Source of the DNA: Dorea_D hominis
GTDB taxonomy: Bacteria > Bacillota > Clostridia > Lachnospirales > Lachnospiraceae
Direction of reading: 5' to 3'
Length of the DNA: 64,000 bases
NCBI RefSeq assembly: GCF_014287705.1
Contig: NZ_JACOOY010000016.1
Location: 1-64,000, forward strand
Positions 35,468-44,303 of this stretch are shown piece by piece (position 1 is the stretch's first letter; every line of letters begins with the position of its first letter). Made by a program: the position numbers and the translations under genes. The notes below the pieces were generated by a model. It did not search any database, was not told the DNA's origin, and was given only the letters and a program-made list of their open reading frames with translations.

Positions 35468-36197
35468 AGATTATACTTCTGAGTTAGACCTTCACGCATC
35501 TTCTTTTGACAATACAGACATTCCTGCTTTGGATTCGAAGACTGCGAACCAGCTTCTGAACAACGTTTTTAACGCATGCGACATGGAACCGAGCACAATT
35601 CCGGTCGAAGTTCTGGAAGACTGGGGCAATTACAAGAAAACGACCTTTGGTTTCGGACGGACACTGGCCTATTTGTGTACACTGCTTCTGATCTTAATGC
35701 CGCTTTTATTCATTAAGCCAACGATTATTGCAGAACGTACCAAAGTAGACTCTGCACAGTCCGCTGTTTACAATATCCGGGTAAAGACACTGCTCCCGAT
35801 CCGGGAAGTTACCGCTGACCTGGATGGACATCCGATCGCTTTGACGAAGAAAGATACGCATACTTATACTGCGGAAGTTACTTCTAACGGAACACTGACA
35901 ATCCATGCAGAAGGCATGAACGCACAGACTTCCTTACGTAGTTACAAAGTTTCCAGTCTGGATACCGAGAAACCGAAACTTCTGGACTCCTACTCCCGTC
36001 ACGGAGTTGTATATCTGGACGTATCCGACACATATTCCGGTATCAACTACGATGCGATTTCCGGTCTTGTCCCAAAGAGTATCAACAAGAAAACCGGTAC
36101 CATTTCTTTTATGATACCGAAGCAACCGACAACTATTAAGATTCCGGATAATGCCGGTAATGAACTGGAATTGTTGCTCTCTCCGGTTAAGAAATAA
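35460..36197 (+). CDS. Putative membrane anti-sigma factor
   Basis: 245 residues from a TTG at 35460 with AAGGAGGG 8 nt upstream; it overlaps the sigma gene by 8 bp. The cytoplasmic N-terminus of about 70 residues has no zinc HxxxCxxC motif. One transmembrane helix (TLAYLCTLLLILMPLLFI) is followed by a 150-residue extracellular, beta-rich part resembling bacterial Ig-like repeats (EVTADLDGHPIALTKKDTHT, PTTIKIPDNAGNELELLL). Position, overlap and topology suggest that it restrains the sigma factor and senses an envelope signal; no direct family match is claimed. Confidence 0.6.
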   Translation: MNKDYTSELDLHASSFDNTDIPALDSKTANQLLNNVFNACDMEPSTIPVEVLEDWGNYKKTTFGFGRTLAYLCTLLLILMPLLFIKPTIIAERTKVDSAQSAVYNIRVKTLLPIREVTADLDGHPIALTKKDTHTYTAEVTSNGTLTIHAEGMNAQTSLRSYKVSSLDTEKPKLLDSYSRHGVVYLDVSDTYSGINYDAISGLVPKSINKKTGTISFMIPKQPTTIKIPDNAGNELELLLSPVKK

Positions 36198-36225
36198 CGT
36201 ACATTTTAAAAAGGAGAATCCCGAT

Positions 36226-37161
36226 ATGACTATGAAAAAGACATCACATGCTTTGCCTGTTATATTACTTATCGGGATTCTTCTTTTTGTATTATCCGGC
36301 TGTTCGTCTTCCCATTCAAATGAAGCCGATCATTCCGGGCCAAAGCGTGATTCCACGCCAAAAGTATTATCTCCGTCTGCCCCCGGCAAAAAAGTTTATA
36401 AAAATAACAGTGCATCCATCGATGCGTCACATATTTCCGAAGGGTATATCATGGTAAAATATACCGGTGGCAAATCCAAAGTAAAATTACAGATTGCCGG
36501 ACCGGATCAGGCAAATTATACTTACCTTCTGAGTAAAGGCGCCGGTTATATGGCATTTCCACTCAATGCCGGAAATGGCAGTTATTCACTCAGTATTCTG
36601 GAAAATGTAAGCGGAGATTCTTATGCAGTCGCTCTGGAGCAGACCATTTCCGCAAAGATCAAGGATAGGTTTCTTCCTTTCCTCTACCCGAACCAGTATG
36701 TCTGGTTCACTGCGAAATCAAATGCAGTAAAAAAAGGGCAGAAACTTGCGGAAAATACATGGACAGATCTGGAAGTCGTACAGAATGTTTATAACTATGT
36801 GACGAAACATGTCGCTTACGATAACGCCAAAGCTGAAAATGTTTCTTATGGATATATTCCAAATGTAGATGAAACTTTGAAAACCGGCAAAGGCATCTGT
36901 TTCGATTATGCAGCTCTTATGACTTCCATGCTGCGTTCCCAGCGGATTCCGACCAAACTGGAAGTCGGTTATGCCGGTGAAACTTACCACGCCTGGATCA
37001 GCACTTATGTAGATGACAAAGGCTGGGTGGATGATATCATCAAATTTGACGGAAAAAACTGGCAACTTATGGATCCAACACTTGCCGCCAGCAACGACAA
37101 AGAGTCCGTCAAGAAATATGTAAATGACAAAAATCATTACGTTGTGAAATTCAACTATTAA
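36226..37161 (+). CDS. Lipoprotein with transglutaminase-like domain
   Basis: 311 residues from the ATG at 36226 (AAGGAG upstream). Signal peptide with lipobox VLSGC at residues about 23-27, then a beta-rich region. The C-terminal transglutaminase-like core carries all three triad positions: cysteine in GKGICFDYAALMTSMLRSQ, histidine in GYAGETYHAWISTYV and aspartate in WQLMDPTLAAS. Such extracellular domains act as proteases, cross-linkers or peptidoglycan enzymes. Within this operon it could process or cross-link the secreted pilin-like proteins. Confidence 0.85.
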   Translation: MTMKKTSHALPVILLIGILLFVLSGCSSSHSNEADHSGPKRDSTPKVLSPSAPGKKVYKNNSASIDASHISEGYIMVKYTGGKSKVKLQIAGPDQANYTYLLSKGAGYMAFPLNAGNGSYSLSILENVSGDSYAVALEQTISAKIKDRFLPFLYPNQYVWFTAKSNAVKKGQKLAENTWTDLEVVQNVYNYVTKHVAYDNAKAENVSYGYIPNVDETLKTGKGICFDYAALMTSMLRSQRIPTKLEVGYAGETYHAWISTYVDDKGWVDDIIKFDGKNWQLMDPTLAASNDKESVKKYVNDKNHYVVKFNY

Positions 37162-37225
37162 ATACAATGATCGGGTTATGATATACCAGGCATACAAAAC
37201 TGCTGTAACCCGGAAAGGAGTAATT

Positions 37226-38272
37226 ATGACCGAGACACACACGCCTCTCTCCAATGCCGAGACCGCGGCATTCTGTTCGCAGATTGCTATGATCCTGCGA
37301 TCCGGTATTTCTTCTATAGAGGGAATTTCTATCATGCTGGAAGATACAACCGAACCAGAAGAGAAGAGATTACTGGAAGGCATCAACACCATGCTTCTGA
37401 ATACCGGTTCCCTGCACCTTGCACTAGAAGATACACACGCATTCCCGGACTATATGATCCAGATGGTACAGATTGGGGAACAGGCAGGAAAACTGGATGA
37501 AGTTATGACTTCCCTTGCGGACTATTATGAGAAAGAAGCTGCGCTAAACCAGACGATCCACAATGCAGTTACCTATCCTTTACTTATGATCTTTATGATG
37601 ATCCTCGTCATCCTTGTACTGGTGACAAGAGTTATGCCGATCTTCAATCAGGTATTTGCCCAGCTCGGCAGAGAAATGAGCGGATTGTCACTGGGTATCC
37701 TGCGATTTGGTCAGTTCTTAAACGCACACATCGTCGTCTGCGGCATTGTCCTTGTACTGCTTGCTGCCGGCGCTGCTTACCTGTTCTGGACAAAACGTGG
37801 ACACCAGCTGCTCCTTGGATTTATGGGAAAACTTCACGGCGGCCGTTCTCTTCAGGATCAAATCGGCGCATGTCGTTTTGCAAGTGGTATGGCACTGACT
37901 TTAAGCAGCGGACTGACACCTGCGGAATGTCTGAAACTCTCCATTCCACTTATCAAGAAAGGAGCTTTCCGCACCCGTCTGGAAGCCTGCTCCGAAGCAG
38001 TTACAAATGGCGAAGATCTATGCGAAACACTTCTTTCCAATCACATTTTCTCAGGAATTTATGCCAAAATGGCATCCATCGGTTCTAAGACCGGTGTGTT
38101 GGAAGAAGTGATGAACAAGATCGCCGGACAGTACGAAGAAGAGATCGATAACCGGCTCTCCAGAATGATCACTGCAATCGAACCGACACTTGTCATCATT
38201 CTGTCCGTGATCGTCGGCATCATTCTTCTGTCTGTCATGCTACCACTCATCAGCATCATGGCAACATTATAA
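37226..38272 (+). CDS. Type II secretion/type IV pilus inner-membrane platform (PilC/GspF)
   Basis: 348 residues from the ATG at 37226 (AAAGGAG). Two T2SSF domains are seen: the first around AAFCSQIAMILRSGISSIEG and MIQMVQIGEQAGKLDEVMTS, the second around CRFASGMALTLSSGLTPAEC and KMASIGSKTGVLEEVMNKIA. Three transmembrane helices follow the usual pattern. PilC proteins couple the ATPase to pilin assembly. Sixty-four bp after the transglutaminase gene and in the same operon as PilT and a pseudopilin. Confidence 0.92.
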   Translation: MTETHTPLSNAETAAFCSQIAMILRSGISSIEGISIMLEDTTEPEEKRLLEGINTMLLNTGSLHLALEDTHAFPDYMIQMVQIGEQAGKLDEVMTSLADYYEKEAALNQTIHNAVTYPLLMIFMMILVILVLVTRVMPIFNQVFAQLGREMSGLSLGILRFGQFLNAHIVVCGIVLVLLAAGAAYLFWTKRGHQLLLGFMGKLHGGRSLQDQIGACRFASGMALTLSSGLTPAECLKLSIPLIKKGAFRTRLEACSEAVTNGEDLCETLLSNHIFSGIYAKMASIGSKTGVLEEVMNKIAGQYEEEIDNRLSRMITAIEPTLVIILSVIVGIILLSVMLPLISIMATL

Positions 38273-38348
38273 TACCTGGTTTCTTAACATGAATAAGAAA
38301 TCTGTTCCCCGGTAATTGATACATCAAGATAGAAAGGAACGACTAAAG

Positions 38349-38687
38349 ATGTCCCGTCGTTTTATTAAAAACCGGCAAACTTCATATTTGCGGAATGTTT
38401 TGATTTCCATCGCTTTATTTCTTACTGTCTTTGGATTTTTCTCATACGGAATCGTATCCGTCCAGAAAGACATGGAGAAAAACGAGATGGAAACGCTACA
38501 GTCTGCCGTTACCCGCGATATCACCCGCTGCTATGCGCAGGAAGGCACTTATCCGGAGAGTCTGGCATATTTGAAAAAACATTATGGCCTGACTTACGAC
38601 TCTTCCAAATATTTTGTGGATTACCAGCCATTGGGTGCCAATATTATGCCTGACGTTACGATCATCCGGAAAGGAGGCGGAAACTAA
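38349..38687 (+). CDS. Small membrane-anchored protein of the pseudopilus operon
   Basis: 112 residues from the ATG at 38349. One N-terminal transmembrane segment (YLRNVLISIALFLTVFGFFS) follows a basic stretch, then an extracellular region with TRDITRCYAQEGTYPESLAY. No prepilin cleavage motif is obvious. The size and layout are pilin-like, so it may be a minor subunit lacking the canonical glutamate. Family not recognised. Its TAA overlaps the ATG of the next gene. Confidence 0.6.
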   Translation: MSRRFIKNRQTSYLRNVLISIALFLTVFGFFSYGIVSVQKDMEKNEMETLQSAVTRDITRCYAQEGTYPESLAYLKKHYGLTYDSSKYFVDYQPLGANIMPDVTIIRKGGGN

Positions 38688-39202
38688 TGCGTTTTGAACG
38701 TTCGAGAAAACATATGATAGACTTTATATTTCCGCTGACACTTTTACTTGTATTTGCGGTTTCCGCACTGATCGTACTGCTTCTGTCTGCACGTATTTAC
38801 GCCGCGCAGACGGAGCAGGCAGATAAAAATTACCAGACTACCACACCACTTTCCTATATTACGGAAAAATTTCGCGCAAATGACACATACGGCGTTGTAT
38901 CTGTCGAGAAACGTGAAGGCAGGGAATGTCTTGCTTTCCACATGCCGGCTGATACTTCTGCTGATAATAACGGAAATACAGATACTACCGGTTATACAAC
39001 ATATCTCTATACAGATGGCGGGTGGCTGAAAGAACTGGTCGTACGAGATGACGCTGACGCTTCTCTTAAAGCTGGAAAGAAAGTGATCGAAGCCCGTGAT
39101 CTGACCGTCACACGAAAGAAAAACGGACTGTACCGCATTATGATAACCGAAAAAAATGGCACACAAGTCAGCCGCCTGCTTGCAGAAAGGAGCCATTCAT
39201 GA
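38687..39202 (+). CDS. DUF4860-type membrane-anchored protein
   Basis: 171 residues, ATG overlapping the previous stop (TAATG), with GGAGG 9 nt upstream. The N-terminal MRFERSRKHMIDFIFPLTLL has a transmembrane helix; the rest is a globular beta-rich domain (YGVVSVEKREGRECLAFHMP, TTYLYTDGGWLKELVVRDDA). It resembles the DUF4860 proteins of clostridial pilus operons, where they likely serve as minor pseudopilins. The gene's last 4 bases overlap the prepilin gene. Confidence 0.65.
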   Translation: MRFERSRKHMIDFIFPLTLLLVFAVSALIVLLLSARIYAAQTEQADKNYQTTTPLSYITEKFRANDTYGVVSVEKREGRECLAFHMPADTSADNNGNTDTTGYTTYLYTDGGWLKELVVRDDADASLKAGKKVIEARDLTVTRKKNGLYRIMITEKNGTQVSRLLAERSHS

Positions 39203-39708
39203 AACAACAGAATCACAAGCGCTCCGGCATCTTTCTACTGGAAATTATGATCGCCATACTGTTTTTTGCACTGACCGGTGCTGTATGCCTGCGCACTTTC
39301 GTCAAAGCACATACACTGAGTACACAGGCTACCGAGACGGAACAGGCGCTTTCCCGTCTGGAAGATGTTGCCGGGCTTTTAAATACAATAGACGCGGCAG
39401 AGTTAAAAGATGAAAAGACATTTTCAGAGACTCTTGAAAGTGAGTTTCCGGCCTGTGAAATGGATGGCAGAAACGCTGTTATTTATTATGATACAGACTG
39501 GAAAGCCTGCCTGTCGGAAAAAGCATTCTACCAGATTCAGTTACAGACAACAGATAAAGAAGATTCCATGTGCCATTTTCAGATCAAAGCTCTGCGCCTC
39601 GCAGAAGGCACTGCCAGTATATCTTCCAGTAAATCTTCTGAGAAACAGTCAGGCAGGGCAGCTTCTGAAATTACACATTTAACACTAAAGCGCTACGCAA
39701 AGGATTGA
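39199..39708 (+). CDS. Prepilin/pseudopilin with class III signal
   Basis: 169 residues. The N-terminus KQQNHKRSG-IFLLEIMIAILFF is a type IV prepilin cleavage and methylation signal (G before the cleavage site, E at position +5), followed by a hydrophobic helix and a globular domain ending in a serine-rich stretch. A prepilin peptidase elsewhere must process it; none is in the window. ATGA overlap with the DUF4860 gene and TGA overlap with the next gene show tight coupling. Confidence 0.85.
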   Translation: MKQQNHKRSGIFLLEIMIAILFFALTGAVCLRTFVKAHTLSTQATETEQALSRLEDVAGLLNTIDAAELKDEKTFSETLESEFPACEMDGRNAVIYYDTDWKACLSEKAFYQIQLQTTDKEDSMCHFQIKALRLAEGTASISSSKSSEKQSGRAASEITHLTLKRYAKD

Positions 39709-39713
39709 TGATT

Positions 39714-40253
39714 ATGAATACATCAGGTTCAAAACAGAAAAATTTTCCAATTACAAATATCGGATCGGTCACTCTGCTGATGATCTTCATTGTATTGTGT
39801 ATGATCACCTTTGCAGCGCTGTCACTTTCCAGTGCCGCTTCGGATTATCAGACCGCCCGGAAATCCGCCACTCATGCGCAGGAGTATTACAAAGCATCAG
39901 GTCGTGCGGAAGAGACTCTTGCAAAAATCGATCAGGTACTTAAAAACTGTTACCTTCAGACTTCCGATATTGCCGGATATTACAAAAATATCGAACAGCA
40001 TTATAAAAACAATTCGGATATTACTTTAAAGAGAACTTCGGATTCCCTTACATTGACTTATCAGACGAAGATCAATGATAAACAGGCATTGCAGACACGC
40101 CTGCTGATTCTGCATCCGTCTGAGCAGACAGACAAACGCAGCCTCTCCTCTGCAAAAACTGCAACTCCTGATCTGTACCGCATCACTGGCTGGCAGACAC
40201 TTTCAACTGCAGACTGGAACGGAGACAATTCTTTGAACTTACTTAAAAAATAA
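39714..40253 (+). CDS. Membrane-anchored pseudopilin-like protein
   Basis: 179 residues from the ATG at 39714. A basic N-terminus leads to the transmembrane helix (GSVTLLMIFIVLCMITFAAL) and then an extracellular domain with repeated coiled segments (TARKSATHAQEYYKASGRAE). GS before the helix resembles a prepilin boundary but a glutamate at +5 is missing. It is probably a minor component (PilX/GspK-like) with no assigned family. Eighteen bp before pilT. Confidence 0.6.
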   Translation: MNTSGSKQKNFPITNIGSVTLLMIFIVLCMITFAALSLSSAASDYQTARKSATHAQEYYKASGRAEETLAKIDQVLKNCYLQTSDIAGYYKNIEQHYKNNSDITLKRTSDSLTLTYQTKINDKQALQTRLLILHPSEQTDKRSLSSAKTATPDLYRITGWQTLSTADWNGDNSLNLLKK

Positions 40254-40270
40254 AAAGGAGACTTTTATTT

Positions 40271-41332
40271 ATGATAACACTCGCTTCACAATTACTTGAA
40301 AAAACGGTAAGCTCCAACGCTTCCGATGTTTTTATCGTTGCCGGGCTTCCGGTTTCCATGCGGTTAAATGGCATCATTGTACATGAGGATGAAGAACGCC
40401 TGAAACCGAATGATACTGCCGAGATTATTAAACAGATTTACCAGATGGCAAATGAGCGCGACATGCAGACACTTCTTGCTACCGGAGATGATGATTTTTC
40501 ATTTTCCATTCCGGGACTTTCCCGTTTCCGTGTCAGTGCCTTCAAACAGAGAGGTTCTCTATCCGCCGTCATCCGAGTGATCTCGTTCTCTCTGCCGGAT
40601 GCAAAGGAGCAGGGAATCCCTCAGCAGATCATTGATTTTGCCGACTTTTCCAAAGGTCTGGTACTCGTCACCGGTCCTGCCGGAAGCGGTAAATCTACAA
40701 CACTTGCCTGCGTGATCGACCACATCAACCAGACACGCCATGAACACATTATCACACTGGAAGATCCACTGGAATTTCTTCACCGCCACAATAAGAGTAT
40801 CGTCAGCCAGCGCGAGATTTCTGTCGATACCGTCAGCTATGTAACGGCGTTGCGTGCGTCTCTGCGCCAGAGCCCGGATGTCATTCTCCTTGGCGAAATG
40901 CGTGATTTCGAGACGATACAGGTTGCCATGACGGCTGCCGAGACCGGACACCTGATTTTCTCAACTTTACATACGATCGGTGCCGCCAATACGATCGACC
41001 GTATCATCGATGTATTCCCGCCGAACCAGCAACGACAGATTGCAGTCCAGTTATCCATGGTTCTGCAGGCTGTTATATCACAGCAGCTTGTCCCTACTAT
41101 TGACGGACACCAAGTTCCGGCATTTGAAATTATGACGGTAACACCTGCCATCCGCAATATGATCCGTGATAATAAAATCCCGCAGATTGATGGTATGATC
41201 TATTCTTCCGCCACACCGGAACTGGTTTCCATGGATGCGAGCCTCTTGAAACTTTATAAGGATGGTACGATCGCCAAGGATACTGCGCTGACTTATGCGA
41301 CGAATCCGGAGATGTTGAAGCGGAGGTTATAA
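40271..41332 (+). CDS. PilT-type secretion ATPase
   Basis: 353 residues. The GspE-family ATPase is complete: Walker A GPAGSGKST (about residue 136), Asp box ITLEDPLEFLH, Walker B SPDVILLGEMRDFETI, and His box TGHLIFSTLHTIGA. AIRNMIRDNKIPQIDGMIYS near the C-terminus is the retraction-type AIRNLIRE motif, so it is closer to PilT than to PilB. No assembly ATPase (PilB), PilM/N/O or PilD is nearby, so the system depends on genes elsewhere or is a minimal one. AAAAGGAG precedes the ATG by 10 nt. Confidence 0.92.
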   Translation: MITLASQLLEKTVSSNASDVFIVAGLPVSMRLNGIIVHEDEERLKPNDTAEIIKQIYQMANERDMQTLLATGDDDFSFSIPGLSRFRVSAFKQRGSLSAVIRVISFSLPDAKEQGIPQQIIDFADFSKGLVLVTGPAGSGKSTTLACVIDHINQTRHEHIITLEDPLEFLHRHNKSIVSQREISVDTVSYVTALRASLRQSPDVILLGEMRDFETIQVAMTAAETGHLIFSTLHTIGAANTIDRIIDVFPPNQQRQIAVQLSMVLQAVISQQLVPTIDGHQVPAFEIMTVTPAIRNMIRDNKIPQIDGMIYSSATPELVSMDASLLKLYKDGTIAKDTALTYATNPEMLKRRL

Positions 41333-41339
41333 TAATAAC

Positions 41340-41364
41340 AAGGCAGGTCAAATTGACCTGCCTT
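41340..41364 (+). terminator. Terminator of the pseudopilus operon
   Basis: AAGGCAGGTCA and TGACCTGCCTT form an 11-bp hairpin with a 3-nt loop, 7 bp after the pilT stop. T-run is weak and delayed. Confidence 0.7.
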
Positions 41365-41388
41365 ATCTATTCTCTTTGTTCACTTTTT

Positions 41389-42249
41389 TTAGTATTTTGT
41401 AAATCCGATTTTCTTCATGGAATAACCGTATTTTCCTAAAAGTTTATCGTAGTATTTGAATGCTGTTTTTGTATAGCTGACTGCTTTTGTCCAGTCTTTT
41501 TCACGAGGCTTTCCGCTGTACTCCAGTTCATCATCACTTTCGCTCATCAGATCACCTTCCAGACATTTTGTCAAATTCATTCCCTTACGGTTTCCATCGT
41601 AAGATTTGTCAAGCTTTCCTAAAATAAAGATAACATAATCTTCCTTAAGTTTCATATCAATTATTTGTAATTCCCCTGCTTTATCTTTTACGATATCCAT
41701 CGCGATTGCTGTACCTGTCATCTTGTCCGCTTTTTCGTTCATGTCTATATAACTGAATCCCATCTGCCATTTTTTGGGATATGCAATAATATTAATATCT
41801 TTTTCATTATTTTTTCCTTGTTTAGAAGTCATGGAAAGCATGTACATTCCATCGCCCTGATTTTTTCCTTTTTCTCTTACCAGATCATACAGCTTTCTCG
41901 CACGGTAATTTTCCTTTGTGACAACTGCCACTTTACATTTTAATTTCTTACCTTTTACTTTTGCAGTAATTGTACATTTGCCAAGTTTTACTGCTTTTAC
42001 TGTTCCTTTGGAACTGACCTTTGCAATTTTCTTATTGCTGCTGGACCATTTGATTTTGGCACTTGTATTCTTCACTTTCAGTTTCGTACTCTGTCCCGGA
42101 TACATTGCAACACTTGTCTTGCTGAGTTTTGGTTTAACGGCTGCTTTTGCTTCCCCACTCCAGCCACCAAATGCAAGCGTCACCGCCATTGCAATCACCA
42201 GTAACCCTGCCGACAGACGTTTCCATACGTTTCTTCTGTTTTCTTTCAT
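41389..42249 (-). CDS. Secreted Big_2 (Ig-like) domain protein
   Basis: 286 residues. A signal peptide (RLSAGLLVIAMAVTLAFGG) is followed by one bacterial Ig-like Big_2 domain (TSVAMYPGQSTKLKVKNTSA through IKWSSSNKKIAKVSSKGTVK) and a C-terminal domain of about 170 residues of unknown fold. No LPXTG or lipobox. The start ATG has no close AGGAGG on the plus side but GAGGAAGAAGGC lies upstream. It has a truncated paralogue upstream at 42331-42681. Confidence 0.75.
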   Translation of the reverse strand: MKENRRNVWKRLSAGLLVIAMAVTLAFGGWSGEAKAAVKPKLSKTSVAMYPGQSTKLKVKNTSAKIKWSSSNKKIAKVSSKGTVKAVKLGKCTITAKVKGKKLKCKVAVVTKENYRARKLYDLVREKGKNQGDGMYMLSMTSKQGKNNEKDINIIAYPKKWQMGFSYIDMNEKADKMTGTAIAMDIVKDKAGELQIIDMKLKEDYVIFILGKLDKSYDGNRKGMNLTKCLEGDLMSESDDELEYSGKPREKDWTKAVSYTKTAFKYYDKLLGKYGYSMKKIGFTKY

Positions 42250-42330
42250 GCCTTCTTCCTCCCAATTTGTTTTTTATCTCTACATTAAGAAAAGCCTTCT
42301 AATCACACAACTTTTCTTAGAAAGAGCATC

Positions 42331-42681
42331 TTAGTATCTCTGCTTTGTGACAACCTGCACACGACACTTTAATGTCTTACCCTTGACTTTCGCGGAAATC
42401 AGACATCTGCCGGTTCTGACCGCACGCACCATTCCTCTTGGGCTGACCTGCGCAACCTTCGTGTTGCTACTGGACCATTTGGCTCTTGCCCTCGTATTAT
42501 TCACGGCAAGTTTCTCATTCTGTCCTGCATACATATAGAGGCTGGTCGTATTCAGATTCGGTCTTGAAGCACCCCTTGCCTTAACACCGATCCATCCACT
42601 CAGTGAAAATGTGACAGCCAGCGCAATTATCAGAATACCGGTTGCAAGCTGCTCCCACCAGGTCTTATTTCCTTTCCACAT
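42331..42681 (-). CDS. Short Big_2 protein, paralogue of the downstream gene
   Basis: 116 residues: signal peptide (EQLATGILIIALAVTFSLSG) and one Big_2 domain (SLYMYAGQNEKLAVNNTRAR, then AKWSSSNTKVAQVSPRGMVR). It is clearly related to the N-terminal half of the downstream gene but stops right after the Ig domain, at the conserved VVTKQRY, where the other continues with VVTKENYRARKLYD. It is thus a tandem duplicate that lost its C-terminal domain, or a domain-only protein. Confidence 0.7.
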   Translation of the reverse strand: MWKGNKTWWEQLATGILIIALAVTFSLSGWIGVKARGASRPNLNTTSLYMYAGQNEKLAVNNTRARAKWSSSNTKVAQVSPRGMVRAVRTGRCLISAKVKGKTLKCRVQVVTKQRY

Positions 42682-42756
42682 ATTATTCCTCCATTTCTTA
42701 CTACCCCATATAAAAATTATACTTTACTAAAGAAGCTTTCGTCAATTATTTTCAAA

Positions 42757-44109
42757 CTATTTTTTTCTTTTATTATATTTTTCAGTCTTTTTAAATGCAG
42801 GCATGCGAAAAATCTGTATCAGCAGCGGAATTACCATAATAAACCAGACCAGCGGCTCCGCGAGAATCACTCCTGTATAGCCAAGCCACGGCACCAGTGT
42901 AAAAGCAATGATAATTTTCCCAATCATTTCCAGAGAACTGGACACAAGCGGTGTTACATGATCGCCAAGTCCCTGCATCGCATTTCGCAAAATACAGATG
43001 ATCGTTGTCACGAAATAAAAAATGGTATTGAATTTCAAATAGTTAGTCGCATTCAGAAGCACAATTTTATTGTGCGTTCCTGTTACGAGATAGACAAGGA
43101 AATCACCGATCGTATAACTTGCGACTGCAGACATAGCCGACCAGATAAATGTATACAGAAGTGCCACTTTGATTCCCTGCTTTACACGGTCCATCTTGCC
43201 TGCGCCCATATTCTGACCGCAGTAGGTTGCCATCGTCTGCCCAAATACGCTGAACATGATCATAAACATTTCCGACAATTTTCTTGCCGCCGTGTGTGCA
43301 ATAATAATTTCTTTTCCAAGCTGATTGATTGCCGTCTGCAAGGTCAGCGATCCGATATTGATAAGGGAACTCATAAATCCCATCGACAGACCGGCGCTTA
43401 ACATTTCCTTTCGCATGGCCGGATTGACATGACAGAAGTCTTCCTTTGACAGGCGGAGAATTTCGTATTTGTGCATCATGTAAAACCAGCAGATGACAAA
43501 TGCCAGCCCTTGTGCAAGAACGGTTGCGATTGCCGCACTTCGCACACCACTGTGCAGTACAACTACGAAAAATAAATCTCCGGCGATATTTAACGCGACC
43601 GATACTGCGAGAATGATGAGCGGTGTCACAGTGTCCCCGATGGCACGCAACGCTGCCGCACAGGCATCATATAAAAAGGTTGCAAGCAGCCCGGCTATGA
43701 TAATAATAATGTAAGATCTTGCCATTGGCAGCAATTTTTCCGGTATATTTAAGAATTGCAGAATTTGTCGCAGAAATGCAAGTCCAAGCACAGTAAAGAA
43801 TACCGAAATTCCTGTTCCAAGAACTAACGACTGGGCAAATGATTTCCGCATCTGTTCGATATCTCCGGCGCCGAATTTCTGTGCCGTGATAATGGCAAAT
43901 CCATTTGACAATCCAAGCAGGAAACCGATAATCAGTCCACTTAACGTGCTCGTTGCTCCGACTGCTGCAAGTGCATTTCCTCCAAGAAAGGAGCCGACGA
44001 TTCGTGTATCGGCAAGACTATATGTCAATTGTAGTAAATTTCCTAAAAAAATCGGTACTGCAAATGTAAATACAAGTACCGATGGTTTTCCTTTTGTTAA
44101 ATCTTTCAT
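42757..44109 (-). CDS. MATE-family efflux transporter
   Basis: 450 residues with twelve hydrophobic segments in two homologous halves. TFAVPIFLGNLLQLTYSLAD with RIVGSFLGGNALAAVGATST is the standard MATE opening, and GLSMGFMSSLINIGSLTLQT begins the second half. DinF/NorM-type Na+ or H+ antiporter for drugs or metabolites; closest in pattern to the clostridial MATE group. No regulator adjoins it, and it diverges from a DMT transporter gene. Confidence 0.9.
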   Translation of the reverse strand: MKDLTKGKPSVLVFTFAVPIFLGNLLQLTYSLADTRIVGSFLGGNALAAVGATSTLSGLIIGFLLGLSNGFAIITAQKFGAGDIEQMRKSFAQSLVLGTGISVFFTVLGLAFLRQILQFLNIPEKLLPMARSYIIIIIAGLLATFLYDACAAALRAIGDTVTPLIILAVSVALNIAGDLFFVVVLHSGVRSAAIATVLAQGLAFVICWFYMMHKYEILRLSKEDFCHVNPAMRKEMLSAGLSMGFMSSLINIGSLTLQTAINQLGKEIIIAHTAARKLSEMFMIMFSVFGQTMATYCGQNMGAGKMDRVKQGIKVALLYTFIWSAMSAVASYTIGDFLVYLVTGTHNKIVLLNATNYLKFNTIFYFVTTIICILRNAMQGLGDHVTPLVSSSLEMIGKIIIAFTLVPWLGYTGVILAEPLVWFIMVIPLLIQIFRMPAFKKTEKYNKRKK

Positions 44110-44303
44110 CTTACGCTTCTTACTCTCTTTCGCTCTTTGCTTTCACTTTAATTTAAGTTTCTGTCCTTCGGATATTTTCCGGTCTATTTTAGCACACCCT
44201 TTCTTCTCTGTAAAATACTTTTGACCCTAATGTCATGCTTTTGTGGTATGATAATTCCATGAAATACGAATTGCAACACAGATTGATAAGGAAATTAATT
44301 AAC

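Noticed and set aside
42958..43401. 147-codon plus frame antisense to the MATE gene
   Set aside because: Composition is antisense-like and the MATE gene on the other strand is intact.
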